A stretch of DNA of 64,000 nucleotides from Rhizobium hidalgonense (GCF_002914525.1 NZ_LODW01000059.1:1-64000), one strand, 5' to 3'; positions 34,090-42,688 are shown, counted from the first letter of the stretch. A program made the numbers and translations. The notes: generated from the letters alone by a model not told the origin.

Positions 34090-35586
34090 TCAGGCGGCCG
34101 TGTCGATGCAGAGATATTTGAGCTCGGTGAAGGCCTCGAGCCCATGGCGCGAACCCTCGCGGCCGAGGCCGGACTGTTTCCAGCCGCCGAAGGGAACGGG
34201 GCCGCCGGTGACCTTCACGCGGTTGACAGCCACCATGCCGTATTCCAGCGCGCGGCCGAGGCGCATCTGCCGGGCGCCGTTTTCGGTAACGACATAGGCG
34301 ACGAGGCCGTATTCGCTATCGTTGGCGCGGGCGATCACCTCTTCTTCGGTGTCGAAGCTGGCAACAGCCGCAACAGGTCCGAAGGTCTCCTCGCGCATGA
34401 TCAGCGCATCTTCAGGCACATCCGTCAGCAGCGTCGGCTCATAGAAGAACCGGCCGGCCCTGTGGCGCTTACCACCGATGACGAGCTGCGCGCCGCGCGC
34501 CAGTGCATCGGAAACCTGTTCCTCGACCTTGGCGATGGCGCGTTCATGCATCAGCGGTCCGATGTCGACGCCATCCTCAAACCCCGTCCCGACCTTGAGA
34601 TCGGCGATGCGGGCGGCAAAGGCTTGAGCAAAAGCATCGGCGATGCGCCGCTGGACGAAGATGCGATTGGCCGCGAGGCAATCCTGGCCTGACGTGGCAA
34701 ACTTGGCGTTGACGGCGATCTCGACTGCCTTTGATATATCGGCGTCGTCGAAGATGATCAGCGGCGCGTGGCCGCCGAGCTCCATCACCAGCCGCTTCAT
34801 GGTCGGAGCGCACTGGGCGGCGATCAGGCGGCCAACCTCGGTGGAACCGGTAAAGCTCATGGCGCGCACACGGACGTCGGCGCACATCCGTCCGACGATC
34901 GTTGCGGCATGGCCGGTGACGACATTGAAGACGCCGGCGGGAATGCCGGCGCGTTCGCCGAGTTCGGCAAGGGCAAGGGCGGAAAGCGGCGTCTCGGAAG
35001 AGGGATGGGCGACGACCGTGCAGCCTGCCGCAAGCGCGGCGGCGGCCTTTCGGGTGAGCATGGCAGAGGGGAAATTCCAGGGTGTAACCACGCCGACGAC
35101 GCCGAGCGCCTCCCGCCGGACGAGCATTTCCGCGCCGGGCAGATGGCTGGTGACGCTCTCGGCATTCAGCCGTTTGCCTTCCTCGGCGTACCATTCGACG
35201 AAGGAGGCGGCGTAGTCGATCTCGCCGCGCGCTTCCGCCAGCGGTTTGCCCTGTTCGAGCGTCATGATCAGTGCGAGATCCTCCCTGGCGGCGAGCATCA
35301 GCTCAAACCATTTGCGCAGGATCGCTGCGCGGCTCTGCGGCAGCATGGCGCGCCAGGCGGCCAAAGCCTGCGAGGCCGCATCGATCGCCGCCGCCGTTTC
35401 CTCCGCGCCGAGGCTTGCAACCCAGGCCAGCGTCACCGAAGAAGCCGGATCCGTAACCTCGAAGCTCTTTCCCGCGGCGCCGGCGATCCAGCGACCGCCG
35501 ACATAGGCGAGATCGCGCAGGAGATGACGGTCGGCAAGCTGCGACAGCGCGTCATGAAAGGCGGGGCGGGCAAAAACGGCGGTCAT
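34090..35586 (-). CDS. doeC: Aspartate/succinate-semialdehyde dehydrogenase DoeC (GabD family)
   Basis: 498 residues from ATG 35586, chosen over an upstream TTG because GAGGAG lies 8 bases before it. ALDH features: VTPWNFPSAMLTRKAAAAL, the NAD-binding FTGSTEVGR, the general base Glu in MELGGHAPLIIF and the catalytic Cys in TSGQDCLAANRIF. It resembles GabD-type succinate-semialdehyde dehydrogenases. In this locus it should oxidise aspartate semialdehyde to aspartate, the last step of ectoine breakdown. Three phased direct repeats lie upstream (35635-35708). Confidence 0.85.
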   Translation of the reverse strand: MTAVFARPAFHDALSQLADRHLLRDLAYVGGRWIAGAAGKSFEVTDPASSVTLAWVASLGAEETAAAIDAASQALAAWRAMLPQSRAAILRKWFELMLAAREDLALIMTLEQGKPLAEARGEIDYAASFVEWYAEEGKRLNAESVTSHLPGAEMLVRREALGVVGVVTPWNFPSAMLTRKAAAALAAGCTVVAHPSSETPLSALALAELGERAGIPAGVFNVVTGHAATIVGRMCADVRVRAMSFTGSTEVGRLIAAQCAPTMKRLVMELGGHAPLIIFDDADISKAVEIAVNAKFATSGQDCLAANRIFVQRRIADAFAQAFAARIADLKVGTGFEDGVDIGPLMHERAIAKVEEQVSDALARGAQLVIGGKRHRAGRFFYEPTLLTDVPEDALIMREETFGPVAAVASFDTEEEVIARANDSEYGLVAYVVTENGARQMRLGRALEYGMVAVNRVKVTGGPVPFGGWKQSGLGREGSRHGLEAFTELKYLCIDTAA

Positions 35587-35634
35587 GTCCAATCTCCTCG
35601 TTGCGGAAGAGCCGAGTCTTCCACGGAAGCGGGC

Positions 35635-35708
35635 GAGAGATTGTCTGTTGGCGGATGCGGAAAGAGAGAGATGGTCTAAAGGGCAGCGCTCTCGTAGAGA
35701 GATTGTCT
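35635..35708. promoter_or_regulatory. Three 12-bp direct repeats with exact 31-bp period upstream of doeC
   Basis: GAGAGATTGTCT occurs at 35635-35646 and 35697-35708, with GAGAGATGGTCT at 35666-35677; the starts are exactly 31 bases apart. Thirty-one bases is about three helical turns, so the sites face the same side of the DNA. The array fills the asnC-doeC gap, and the last copy overlaps the asnC stop. The Lrp/AsnC protein encoded next door is the obvious candidate binder. Confidence 0.7.
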
Positions 35709-36204
35709 ACGACGCGGACTGCTCCTCACTGTCGGCCACGAAGGACGAAACCGGAAGCACCGTTTCCTCCTTCACCACCTTGGTGACGATGTAGGTGAAA
35801 TAGCGGTCGATGCCGAGTTCGCGGTCGAGAAGCCCGTCGACCAACCGCTGATAGGCGTCGATATCGGGCGCCATGATCTTCAGGATGTAATCGACGCCGC
35901 CGCCGACCGACCAGCAGGCGACGATCTCAGGGATTGCCGTGACGGCGCGCTCGAAGCGCTCGAAATCCGCCTGGCGATGGTTGGCGAGCGTCACTTCCAT
36001 CATCACACTGGCGACCGGTGCAATCCGCCGCGGTGCCAGGCGTGCGTGATAGCCGGTGATGATCCCAGCCTTTTCGAGCTTGCGCAGCCGCATCCAGCAC
36101 GGCGTCGGCGACAGGCCGGCCTTTTCGGCCAGCGCCAGTTTGGTGATGCGGCCGTCGCGCTGGACGGCGTCGAGAATACGCAGGTCGATGGCGTCGAGCT
36201 TCAT
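35707..36204 (-). CDS. AsnC/Lrp-family regulator of ectoine catabolism (DoeX-type)
   Basis: 165 residues. The N-terminal helix-turn-helix (LDAIDLRILDAVQRDGRITK, then GLSPTPCWMRLRKLEKAGII, residues 3-50) is followed by the RAM ligand-binding domain (ASVMMEVTL, VACWSVGGGVDYILKIMAPD, RYFTYIVTKVVKEE). DoeX-type AsnC proteins accompany doe genes in Halomonas and many proteobacteria. A perfect palindrome TTTCTTTGGAAAGAAA (36210-36225) overlaps its ribosome-site region, suggesting autoregulation. It is divergent from enuR. Confidence 0.87.
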   Translation of the reverse strand: MKLDAIDLRILDAVQRDGRITKLALAEKAGLSPTPCWMRLRKLEKAGIITGYHARLAPRRIAPVASVMMEVTLANHRQADFERFERAVTAIPEIVACWSVGGGVDYILKIMAPDIDAYQRLVDGLLDRELGIDRYFTYIVTKVVKEETVLPVSSFVADSEEQSAS

Positions 36205-36209
36205 GGGGC

Positions 36210-36225
36210 TTTCTTTGGAAAGAAA
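36210..36225. promoter_or_regulatory. 16-bp perfect palindrome before the AsnC-type gene
   Basis: TTTCTTTGGAAAGAAA has 7-base arms and a 2-base centre. It ends 6 bases from the start codon (36204, minus strand), so a protein bound here would block translation initiation or elongation of the regulator transcript. Part of its purine-rich arm may double as the ribosome site. Confidence 0.45.
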
Positions 36226-36302
36226 TCATTTCAAACGCTGCGAAAAGACAATGGGAGCGCACTTTGGCATTGTCAATTGAACTGATTTTCAGCAGTGTTA
36301 AA

Positions 36303-36312
36303 ATCATGACAA
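36303..36312 (-). promoter_or_regulatory. EnuR-type half-site over the enuR start codon
   Basis: ATCATGACAA is the reverse complement of TTGTCATGAT, identical to ten bases of the repeat at 37726-37736. It spans the enuR ATG, which suits negative autoregulation. This rests on by-eye motif matching. Confidence 0.4.
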
Positions 36313-37691
36313 AGTGGCGCCCCGATCCCTCGCAACTTCGCCGACCGGCCTACCTCTCGCTCGCCGAGCAGATCGCCAGCGCGATCACCGACGGCAAGCT
36401 TTACGATGGGGCGCAATTGCCGCCGCATCGCAAGCTGGCGGATGATCTGCATCTTTCCGTGCAAACGGTGAGCCGCGCCTATGAGGAGCTCAGCCGCCGG
36501 GGGCTGATATCAGGCGAGATCGGGCGCGGCAGCTTCGTACAGACGAGGCCGCGCGAGCCGGAGCCGCCTTATCTGCCGGAACGGCTGGGAGAACTGATCG
36601 ATCTCTCGATCCTGAAACCAGTCTGCGAGCAGATCCATCTCGAAAAGATGCGCCAGGCCTTCGGCTGGCTTTCGGAAAACCTGCCCTCCAGCTCGGCGCT
36701 TTCGTTCCGGCCGAACATGGTCTTTCCGCGCCACCGCATTGTTGCCACCGAATGGCTAGCGCGCTGCGGGCTGGAGGTGTCGCCGCTGAACATCAGTGTC
36801 ACGAACGGCGCGACATCGGGCATGACGGTGGCGCTGATGAGTGTTGCGCCGCCCGGCTCGACGGTGGCGACCGAGGCGATCAGCCACCATACGCTGGTGC
36901 CGCTCTCCACCTATCTCGGTCTGCATCTCGAGGGGATCGCGATCGACGAGGAAGGCATGATCCCGGAGGCGCTCGACGAAGCCTGCCGGACGGGGCCGAT
37001 CCGGGCAATCTTCCTGCAGCCCTCGGTAATCAATCCGATGGCGGCCCTGATGAGCGCGAAGCGCCGGCAGGCGCTTGCCTCCGTGGCCGCCAAACACGAC
37101 ATAGCCATCATCGAAAACGATATTCTCGGCCCGATGGTCGAGGACCGCGCGCCGCCGATGGCGGCATTCGCGCCGGAGCGCACGCTCTACGTCACCAGCT
37201 TCACCAAGATCACTGTTCCCGGCTTGCGGATCGGCTATCTCACGGCACCCGACCGCTATGTCGCCGCTGTCGCGAACCGTCATCTGGTCTCCAACTGGAT
37301 GGCGACGCCGGCCATGGCCGAGATTGCCACCCGCTGGGTCAGCGACGGCACGGCGATGGAATTGGTCAACTGGCAGCGCCGCGCCCTCTCGAGCCGGCAT
37401 GCGATCGCGGCGGAGATGCTGACCGGGCTTACCTACCGATCCCACCCGCAAAGCCTGCACGTCTGGCTGCCGCTCTCCGGCAATCATACCGAGGACGGTT
37501 TCGTGTCGCAGGCACGGCTGCACGGCGTGGCAATCGCCCCCGGCAAATCGTTCCGCACCGGGGATCAGGGCTGGACGCCGGCGGTGCGCATTTCGCTTGG
37601 TTCGACGACAGAAAGCGAGCTGCGGACCGGGCTCGGGATCGTCGCCTCACTGGCGCAAGGAAATCCTGAAGAGCTGCTGCTTGCAATTTGA
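36306..37691 (+). CDS. enuR: MocR/GabR-type regulator of ectoine genes, EnuR
   Basis: 461 residues from ATG 36306 (an upstream in-frame ATG-like start is less likely). The GntR winged helix (YLSLAEQIASAITDGKLYDG, VQTVSRAYEELSRRGL, about residues 18-75) is fused to an aminotransferase-like domain. Its PLP Lys is residue 301 (SFTKITVPGLRIGYL), almost the position reported for EnuR of Ruegeria. EnuR represses ectoine genes and is released by alpha-acetyl-diaminobutyrate and diaminobutyrate, intermediates of the pathway. The motif ATCATGACAA at its start codon matches the repeats before ehuA. Confidence 0.88.
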   Translation: MTKWRPDPSQLRRPAYLSLAEQIASAITDGKLYDGAQLPPHRKLADDLHLSVQTVSRAYEELSRRGLISGEIGRGSFVQTRPREPEPPYLPERLGELIDLSILKPVCEQIHLEKMRQAFGWLSENLPSSSALSFRPNMVFPRHRIVATEWLARCGLEVSPLNISVTNGATSGMTVALMSVAPPGSTVATEAISHHTLVPLSTYLGLHLEGIAIDEEGMIPEALDEACRTGPIRAIFLQPSVINPMAALMSAKRRQALASVAAKHDIAIIENDILGPMVEDRAPPMAAFAPERTLYVTSFTKITVPGLRIGYLTAPDRYVAAVANRHLVSNWMATPAMAEIATRWVSDGTAMELVNWQRRALSSRHAIAAEMLTGLTYRSHPQSLHVWLPLSGNHTEDGFVSQARLHGVAIAPGKSFRTGDQGWTPAVRISLGSTTESELRTGLGIVASLAQGNPEELLLAI

Positions 37692-37725
37692 TGCAGCTGC
37701 CGCGTGTTTGAGCAGGCGCAGAATA

Positions 37726-37759
37726 ATTGTCATGATATTATTTTACGAATTGACATGAT
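37726..37759 (+). promoter_or_regulatory. Direct repeat ATTGWCATGAT x2 upstream of ehuA, candidate EnuR operator
   Basis: ATTGTCATGAT (37726-37736) and ATTGACATGAT (37749-37759) start 23 bases apart, about two helical turns, in the 122-bp gap between enuR and ehuA. MocR-family regulators commonly bind paired direct repeats. Position just upstream of the uptake/catabolic operon supports an operator role. Confidence 0.55.
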
Positions 37760-37813
37760 TTTGATGCACCGTCATCGTTAGGGCATTGCTTGTCTCAACA
37801 GGGAGAGACATGG

Positions 37814-38599
37814 ATGCCTTCGCCCATCATTCGCATCGACAATATCGTCAAGAGATACGGCCCGCTGACCGTGCTCGACGGCCTGTCGATGAATGTCATG
37901 CCCGGCGAAAAGCTGGCGCTGATCGGGCCGTCCGGCTCCGGCAAGACGACGATCCTGCGCATCCTGATGACGCTTGAGACGATCAGCGGCGGCCATATCG
38001 AGGTCGACGGCGAGCAGCTCTATCACATGCCTGCCGGCAGCGGGCTGGTGCCGGCCGATGAACGGCATCTGCACCGGATGCGCGAAAAGATCGGCATGGT
38101 CTTTCAGCACTTCAACCTGTTTCCGCATAAATGCGTGCTCGACAACGTGACCCTGGCGCCGATGCTGACCAAGGGCATCAAGCGCCCCATGGCCGAAAAG
38201 TGGGCAATGGAGCTTCTCGACATGGTCGGCCTGGCCGACAAGGCGAAGAGCGTCCCGGCGCAACTGTCCGGCGGGCAGAAGCAGCGCGTCGCCATTGCTA
38301 GGGCGCTGGCGCTGTCGCCGAAGATCATGCTGTTCGACGAGGTGACCTCGGCGCTCGACCCGGAACTGGTCGAAGAGGTGCTGAGTGTCATGCGGCGGCT
38401 CGCCTCGGAGACCGACATGACCATGCTACTCGTCACCCACGAGATGGGCTTTGCCCATGATTTCGCCGACCGTGTGCTGTTCTTCGATCGCGGCAAGATC
38501 GTCGAGGAAGGCAAGCCGGCCGACATCTTTCGCAACCCGACGCAGGAAAGGACGCAGACCTTCCTGCGCAAGATTATTGCGGCTGGGCACCGCGTCTGA
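37814..38599 (+). CDS. ehuA: Ectoine/hydroxyectoine ABC transporter ATP-binding protein EhuA
   Basis: 261 residues from ATG 37814 with GGGAGAG upstream. Polar-amino-acid-type ATPase: Walker A GPSGSGKT at residues 38-45, then QHFNLFPHKCVLDNVTLAP, LSGGQKQR, and Walker B IMLFDEVTSALD with the H-loop TLLVTHEMGFAHDF. The insertion YHMPAGSGLVPADERHLHR after the Q-loop strand is characteristic of EhuA. First gene of ehuABCD-eutABC-doeAB. Confidence 0.9.
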   Translation: MPSPIIRIDNIVKRYGPLTVLDGLSMNVMPGEKLALIGPSGSGKTTILRILMTLETISGGHIEVDGEQLYHMPAGSGLVPADERHLHRMREKIGMVFQHFNLFPHKCVLDNVTLAPMLTKGIKRPMAEKWAMELLDMVGLADKAKSVPAQLSGGQKQRVAIARALALSPKIMLFDEVTSALDPELVEEVLSVMRRLASETDMTMLLVTHEMGFAHDFADRVLFFDRGKIVEEGKPADIFRNPTQERTQTFLRKIIAAGHRV

Positions 38600-38654
38600 A
38601 CCAGACACTGCCCGCAAAAACAAACTCAAACGAAAGCCAGAGGAGTTGGGAACG

Positions 38655-39503
38655 ATGAATGCAGGATATCTTTTGACCGCCGCCAGCCTGTCGGTGCTGC
38701 TGATGGCCGCCGCCTGCCCGGCATCAGCTGCCGATGACAAGCTCGAACAGTTGAAGGAACAGGGCTTTGCCCGTATCGCCATCGCCAACGAGCCGCCGTT
38801 CACCGCCGTCGGCGCCGATGGCAAAGTGTCCGGCGCCGCCCCCGATGTGGCGCGCACGATCTTCGAAAAGCTCGGCGTCAAGGAAGTGGTCGCCTCGATC
38901 TCCGAATATGGCGCGATGATCCCCGGCCTGCAGGCCGGCCGCCACGACGCGATCACCGCAGGCCTGTTCATGAAGCCGGAGCGTTGCAACGCCGTCGCCA
39001 ATTCCGAACCGATCCTCTGCGACGCCGAAGCCTTCGCTCTCAAGAAGGGCAACCCGCTGAAGCTGACGAGCTACAAGGATATCGCCGACAATCCGGATGC
39101 CAAGATCGGCGCGCCGGGCGGCGGCACCGAGGAGAAGCTGGCGCTTGAGGCCGGCGTGCCGCGTGACCGGGTCATCGTCGTTCCGGACGGCCAGAGCGGC
39201 ATCAAGATGCTGCAGGACGGCCGCATCGACGTCTATTCGCTGCCGGTTCTGTCGATCCACGATCTGATGGCCAAGGCAAACGATCCGAACCTCGAAACCG
39301 TCGCTCCCGTCGTCAATGCGCCAGTCTATTGCGATGGCGCCGCCTTCCGCAAGCAGGACGTCGCGCTGCGCGATGCCTTCGACGTCGAGCTGAAGAAGCT
39401 GAAGGAATCGGGCGAATTCGCCAAGATCATTGAGCCTTACGGCTTCTCGGCTAAGGCGGCGATGTCGACGAGCCGCGACAAGCTCTGCGCCGCGGCGAAG
39501 TAA
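38655..39503 (+). CDS. ehuB: Ectoine/hydroxyectoine-binding protein EhuB
   Basis: 282 residues with a Sec signal peptide (LTAASLSVLLMAAACPASA; a lipoprotein is possible at the Cys near residue 21 but the lipobox is imperfect). The mature protein matches the polar amino-acid-binding fold: IAIANEPPFTAV, APDVARTIFEKLGV, GMIPGLQAGRHD-like, and MKPERCNAVANSEPILCDAE. The periplasmic protein captures ectoine with high affinity. AGGAG precedes ATG 38655. A GC-rich hairpin with a T-tract follows it. Confidence 0.9.
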   Translation: MNAGYLLTAASLSVLLMAAACPASAADDKLEQLKEQGFARIAIANEPPFTAVGADGKVSGAAPDVARTIFEKLGVKEVVASISEYGAMIPGLQAGRHDAITAGLFMKPERCNAVANSEPILCDAEAFALKKGNPLKLTSYKDIADNPDAKIGAPGGGTEEKLALEAGVPRDRVIVVPDGQSGIKMLQDGRIDVYSLPVLSIHDLMAKANDPNLETVAPVVNAPVYCDGAAFRKQDVALRDAFDVELKKLKESGEFAKIIEPYGFSAKAAMSTSRDKLCAAAK

Positions 39504-39515
39504 CCAGGGGTAAGC

Positions 39516-39547
39516 AGCCGGCCGTGCTTTGGGCATGGCCGGCTTTT
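39516..39547 (+). terminator. Intra-operon terminator/attenuator between ehuB and ehuC
   Basis: AGCCGGCC (39516-39523) pairs with GGCCGGCT (39537-39544) around a 13-base loop and runs into TTTT (39544-39547). It follows the ehuB stop by 12 bases, as the hairpin after ugpB does. Probable differential expression of binding protein over permeases. Confidence 0.75.
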
Positions 39548-39579
39548 CCTCGCACCATCTCCAGAGAAGTGAGTTGCCG

Positions 39580-40239
39580 ATGTCGGTATGGTCCGGCTAT
39601 CTGACATTGATCCTTGAGGGCGCCCTGGTGACGCTCGAACTGACGGTCATGGGCTCAGTGCTGGCGCTTGTTATGGCGTTCCTGGCAGGCCTCGGCCGCC
39701 TGTCGCGCTTCTTTGCCATCAGGGCTCTGGCGACGGCCTATATCGAGTTCTTCCGCGGCACGTCGATCTTCGTCCAGCTCTTCTGGGTCTATTTCGTGCT
39801 GCCCTTCGCGGGATTGACGCTGACGCCGCTGCAGGCGGGCGTGCTGGCGCTCGGGCTCAACGTCGGCGCCTATGGCGCGGAAGTGGTGCGCGGCGCCGTC
39901 AAGGCGGTCGGTCGGGAACAGTCGGAAGCCTGCATCGCGCTCAATCTCTCGCGCTATCAGCGCATGCGCCACATTATCCTGCCGCAGGCGCTGCCGCTGA
40001 TGCTGCCGACCTTCTGCAACAATGCGATCGAGCTGTTGAAGGGCACGGCCGTCGTGTCGCTGATCTCGCTGACGGATATGACCTTTCAGGCGCAGGTCGT
40101 GCGGGCGCAGACCGGCAATACGCTGGTGCCCTTCGCGACGATCCTCATCCTCTATTTTCTCATGGCTTTGGCAATCTCGGCTGCGATGCGCTGGCTGGAG
40201 CGGCGCATGGCACGTGGCGTCGACGGCATAAGGACCTGA
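39580..40239 (+). CDS. ehuC: Ectoine/hydroxyectoine ABC transporter permease EhuC
   Basis: 219 residues from ATG 39580, a HisM/GlnP-type inner-membrane permease with about five segments. The His/Glu/Gln/Arg/opine permease signature is IEFFRGTSIFVQLFWVYFVLP, and the cytoplasmic loop is SEACIALNLSRYQRMRHIILPQA. It dimerises with EhuD. The 4-base gap to ehuD indicates coupled translation. Confidence 0.9.
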   Translation: MSVWSGYLTLILEGALVTLELTVMGSVLALVMAFLAGLGRLSRFFAIRALATAYIEFFRGTSIFVQLFWVYFVLPFAGLTLTPLQAGVLALGLNVGAYGAEVVRGAVKAVGREQSEACIALNLSRYQRMRHIILPQALPLMLPTFCNNAIELLKGTAVVSLISLTDMTFQAQVVRAQTGNTLVPFATILILYFLMALAISAAMRWLERRMARGVDGIRT

Positions 40240-40243
40240 TCAT

Positions 40244-40903
40244 ATGGAATGGGATTGGGACTTCGTCTGGCAGATCATGCCGACCCTTCTCGAAGGGTTC
40301 AAGATCACCATTCTCGCGACCATCCTCGGGGCGGTCGTCGCCATGGTCGTCGGCCTCGGCCTCGCCATCGCGCGGCGGTCACCGATCGCCGCCGTTTCCA
40401 GGACCGTCGCTTTCGTCTGCGAATTCATCCGCGGCACGCCGCTTTTGGTGCAGCTCTACTTCATCTTCTACGTGCTGCCGGATATCGGCATCCGGCTGGC
40501 GCCGCTGGTCGCCGGCGTCATCGGCATGGGCATTCACTATGCGACCTATACCGCCGAGGTCTATCGTGCCGGCATCGAGAATGTGCCGCGCGGACAATGG
40601 GAGGCGGCCAAGGCCACCAATCTGACGACACGCCAGGCTTGGATCCACGTGGTCATTCCACAGGCGATCCCGCCGATGATTCCGGCGCTCGCCAATTATT
40701 TCATCGCCATGTTCAAGGAGACGCCGTTGCTTTCGGCGATCACCGTGCTCGAACTGATGAACCAGGCGAAAAGTATCGCCAACAGCAACTATCGCTATAT
40801 CGAACCGATGACGCTGGTCGGCGTCTTCTTCCTCGTCGTCAGCCTGATCTCGGTTCTGGGCTTGCGCTGGCTCGAAGAACGTTACGCCAGGATGGATGAC
40901 TGA
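40244..40903 (+). CDS. ehuD: Ectoine/hydroxyectoine ABC transporter permease EhuD
   Basis: 219 residues, HisM-type permease with about five membrane segments. The family features are CEFIRGTPLLVQLYFIFYVLP and the loop GQWEAAKATNLTTRQAWIHV, followed by IPQAIPPMIPALANYF. It ends with the charged tail LEERYARMDD. Two bases separate it from eutA. It completes the EhuABCD importer. Confidence 0.9.
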   Translation: MEWDWDFVWQIMPTLLEGFKITILATILGAVVAMVVGLGLAIARRSPIAAVSRTVAFVCEFIRGTPLLVQLYFIFYVLPDIGIRLAPLVAGVIGMGIHYATYTAEVYRAGIENVPRGQWEAAKATNLTTRQAWIHVVIPQAIPPMIPALANYFIAMFKETPLLSAITVLELMNQAKSIANSNYRYIEPMTLVGVFFLVVSLISVLGLRWLEERYARMDD

Positions 40904-40905
40904 GC

Positions 40906-41685
40906 ATGACTGCAAAGATCGAGATCATAACCGCCGGCCGGGTGCCGCGACTGGATGACCGCCCGCTCAAAAAACGCGTCGGCCTGGTGATCCTTGCCAC
41001 CGACCATACGACCGAAGTCGATTTCCAGCGGATGGTCGCCAGCGACGATATCGGCGTCTATGTCAGCCGTATCCACTACGCCAATCCCGTGACCCCGGAA
41101 AACCTTTTGAAGATGCAGCCGTCGCTGACGGCGGGTGCTGCGCTGATCTTGCCGGACGAGGCGCTGGATGCGCTCATGTATTCCTGTACCTCTGCCTCGG
41201 TCGTCATTGGCGACCGCAACATCGAAGCGGCGATCCATGCGGCCAAACCGGGTGCTCCCGTGGTGACGCCGACGGCGGCGGCGGTGAAAGGGCTGCAGGC
41301 GCTCGGCGCCAGACGGATCTCGGTGCTGACGCCTTATACAGTCGAGACCAGCCGGCCAATGGCCGATTATTTCGCGGATCTCGGCTTTGCGATCGACCGC
41401 TTCACCTGTCTTGGCCTCGCGGATGATCGCGAGATGGCGCGGATCGCGCCCGATGAAATCGCAGCCTTCGCGCGCCAGGCGACGGCGCCACAATCCGATG
41501 CGCTGTTCATCTCCTGCACGGCGGTGCGCGCCGCTCAGGTCGCGGCCCGGATCGAAGCGGAGATCGACAGACCTGTCGTCACCAGCAATCTCGCCACCGC
41601 CTGGGCTTGCCTGAGGCTCTGCGGCGATGACCGGCCGCGGCCCGAACTCGGGCGGCTGATGGCCATGCCCTATCCGGAGGGTTGA
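40906..41685 (+). CDS. eutA: Hydroxyectoine utilization protein EutA (Asp/Glu racemase superfamily)
   Basis: 259 residues, with the two active-site Cys of the arylmalonate-decarboxylase/maleate-isomerase superfamily: Cys94 in MYSCTSAS and Cys204 in FISCTAV. Supporting motifs are VTPTAAAVKGLQALGARRIS and TSNLATAWACLRLCG. EutA, EutB and EutC are thought to convert 5-hydroxyectoine into ectoine, EutA probably acting as an isomerase or racemase. Exact chemistry is not fully settled. It is followed by eutB after 4 bases. Confidence 0.85.
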   Translation: MTAKIEIITAGRVPRLDDRPLKKRVGLVILATDHTTEVDFQRMVASDDIGVYVSRIHYANPVTPENLLKMQPSLTAGAALILPDEALDALMYSCTSASVVIGDRNIEAAIHAAKPGAPVVTPTAAAVKGLQALGARRISVLTPYTVETSRPMADYFADLGFAIDRFTCLGLADDREMARIAPDEIAAFARQATAPQSDALFISCTAVRAAQVAARIEAEIDRPVVTSNLATAWACLRLCGDDRPRPELGRLMAMPYPEG

Positions 41686-41689
41686 GACG

Positions 41690-42688
41690 ATGGCGAGCAC
41701 ATGGCCGGTTTCATTGGAGGATATCCGTGCTGCGGCGCGCCGGATAGCTGGTCGGGTGCGCGTGACTGCGATGGCGCAGTCGGTTTCGCTAAGTGAAATC
41801 GCAGGCGTGCCCGTCCATCTCAAGCTCGAACATCACCAGACGACTGGCAGCTTCAAGCTGCGCGGCGCGACCAATGCGGTGCTGTCATTGTCACCGGCTG
41901 AACGAGCTCGCGGTATCGTTGCGGCCTCGACTGGAAATCACGGCCGGGCGCTTGCCTATGCCGCAGAGGCGGAAGGCGCGGTTGCGACCATCTGCATGTC
42001 GCGGCTGGTGCCTGAGAACAAGGTTTCTGAGATTCGCCGCCTCGGCGCCGATGTCCGCATTGTCGGGCGCTCGCAGGACGAGGCGCAGCAGGAGGTTGAC
42101 CGGCTGGTGCGCGAGGTGGGGTTGGTGATGGTCCCGCCCTTCGACCATCCCGCCGTCGTGGCCGGGCAGGGCACGCTGGGGCTCGAAATCATCGGGGCAT
42201 TGCAGCAGGTGTCGACGGTGCTGGTGCCGCTTTCGGGCGGTGGCCTTGCGGCGGGTGTCGCCGCCGCGATCAAGGGCGTCAATCCGAAGACCAAGGTGAT
42301 CGGCCTGACGATGGAGCGGGGCGCGGCGATGAAGGCGAGCCTCGATGCTGGGCGGCCGGTGCAGGTCGAGGAATTGCCGAGCCTCGCCGACTCGCTCGGC
42401 GGGGGCATCGGCCTCGACAATCACGTGACCTTTGCCATGTGCCGCGATCTCCTCGACGACGTCATCCTGCTTTCGGAGGCGGAAATCGCCGCCGGCATGC
42501 GCCATGCCTATGCCCTCGAACGCGAGATCGTCGAGGGAGCGGCAGCCGTCGGCATCGCGGCCCTTCTTGCCGGAAAGGTCAGGGCCAATGGTCCTGTCGT
42601 TGCGATACTGTCCGGACGGAATGTCGACATGGAGCAGCACCGGCGCGTGATCAATGGCGAGATGCTGTTTGCGGAGGATGGGCGATGA
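41690..42688 (+). CDS. eutB: Hydroxyectoine utilization dehydratase EutB (threonine dehydratase-like)
   Basis: 332 residues, fold-type II PLP enzyme. The Schiff-base Lys is residue 56 in TTGSFKLRGA; ASTGNHGRALAYAA is the phosphate/Asn loop, and LSGGGLAAGVAAAIKG binds the PLP phosphate. There is no C-terminal ACT domain, unlike biosynthetic IlvA. In this locus it probably eliminates water from hydroxyectoine or an opened derivative. The gene ends in ATGA, overlapping eutC. Confidence 0.87.
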   Translation: MASTWPVSLEDIRAAARRIAGRVRVTAMAQSVSLSEIAGVPVHLKLEHHQTTGSFKLRGATNAVLSLSPAERARGIVAASTGNHGRALAYAAEAEGAVATICMSRLVPENKVSEIRRLGADVRIVGRSQDEAQQEVDRLVREVGLVMVPPFDHPAVVAGQGTLGLEIIGALQQVSTVLVPLSGGGLAAGVAAAIKGVNPKTKVIGLTMERGAAMKASLDAGRPVQVEELPSLADSLGGGIGLDNHVTFAMCRDLLDDVILLSEAEIAAGMRHAYALEREIVEGAAAVGIAALLAGKVRANGPVVAILSGRNVDMEQHRRVINGEMLFAEDGR

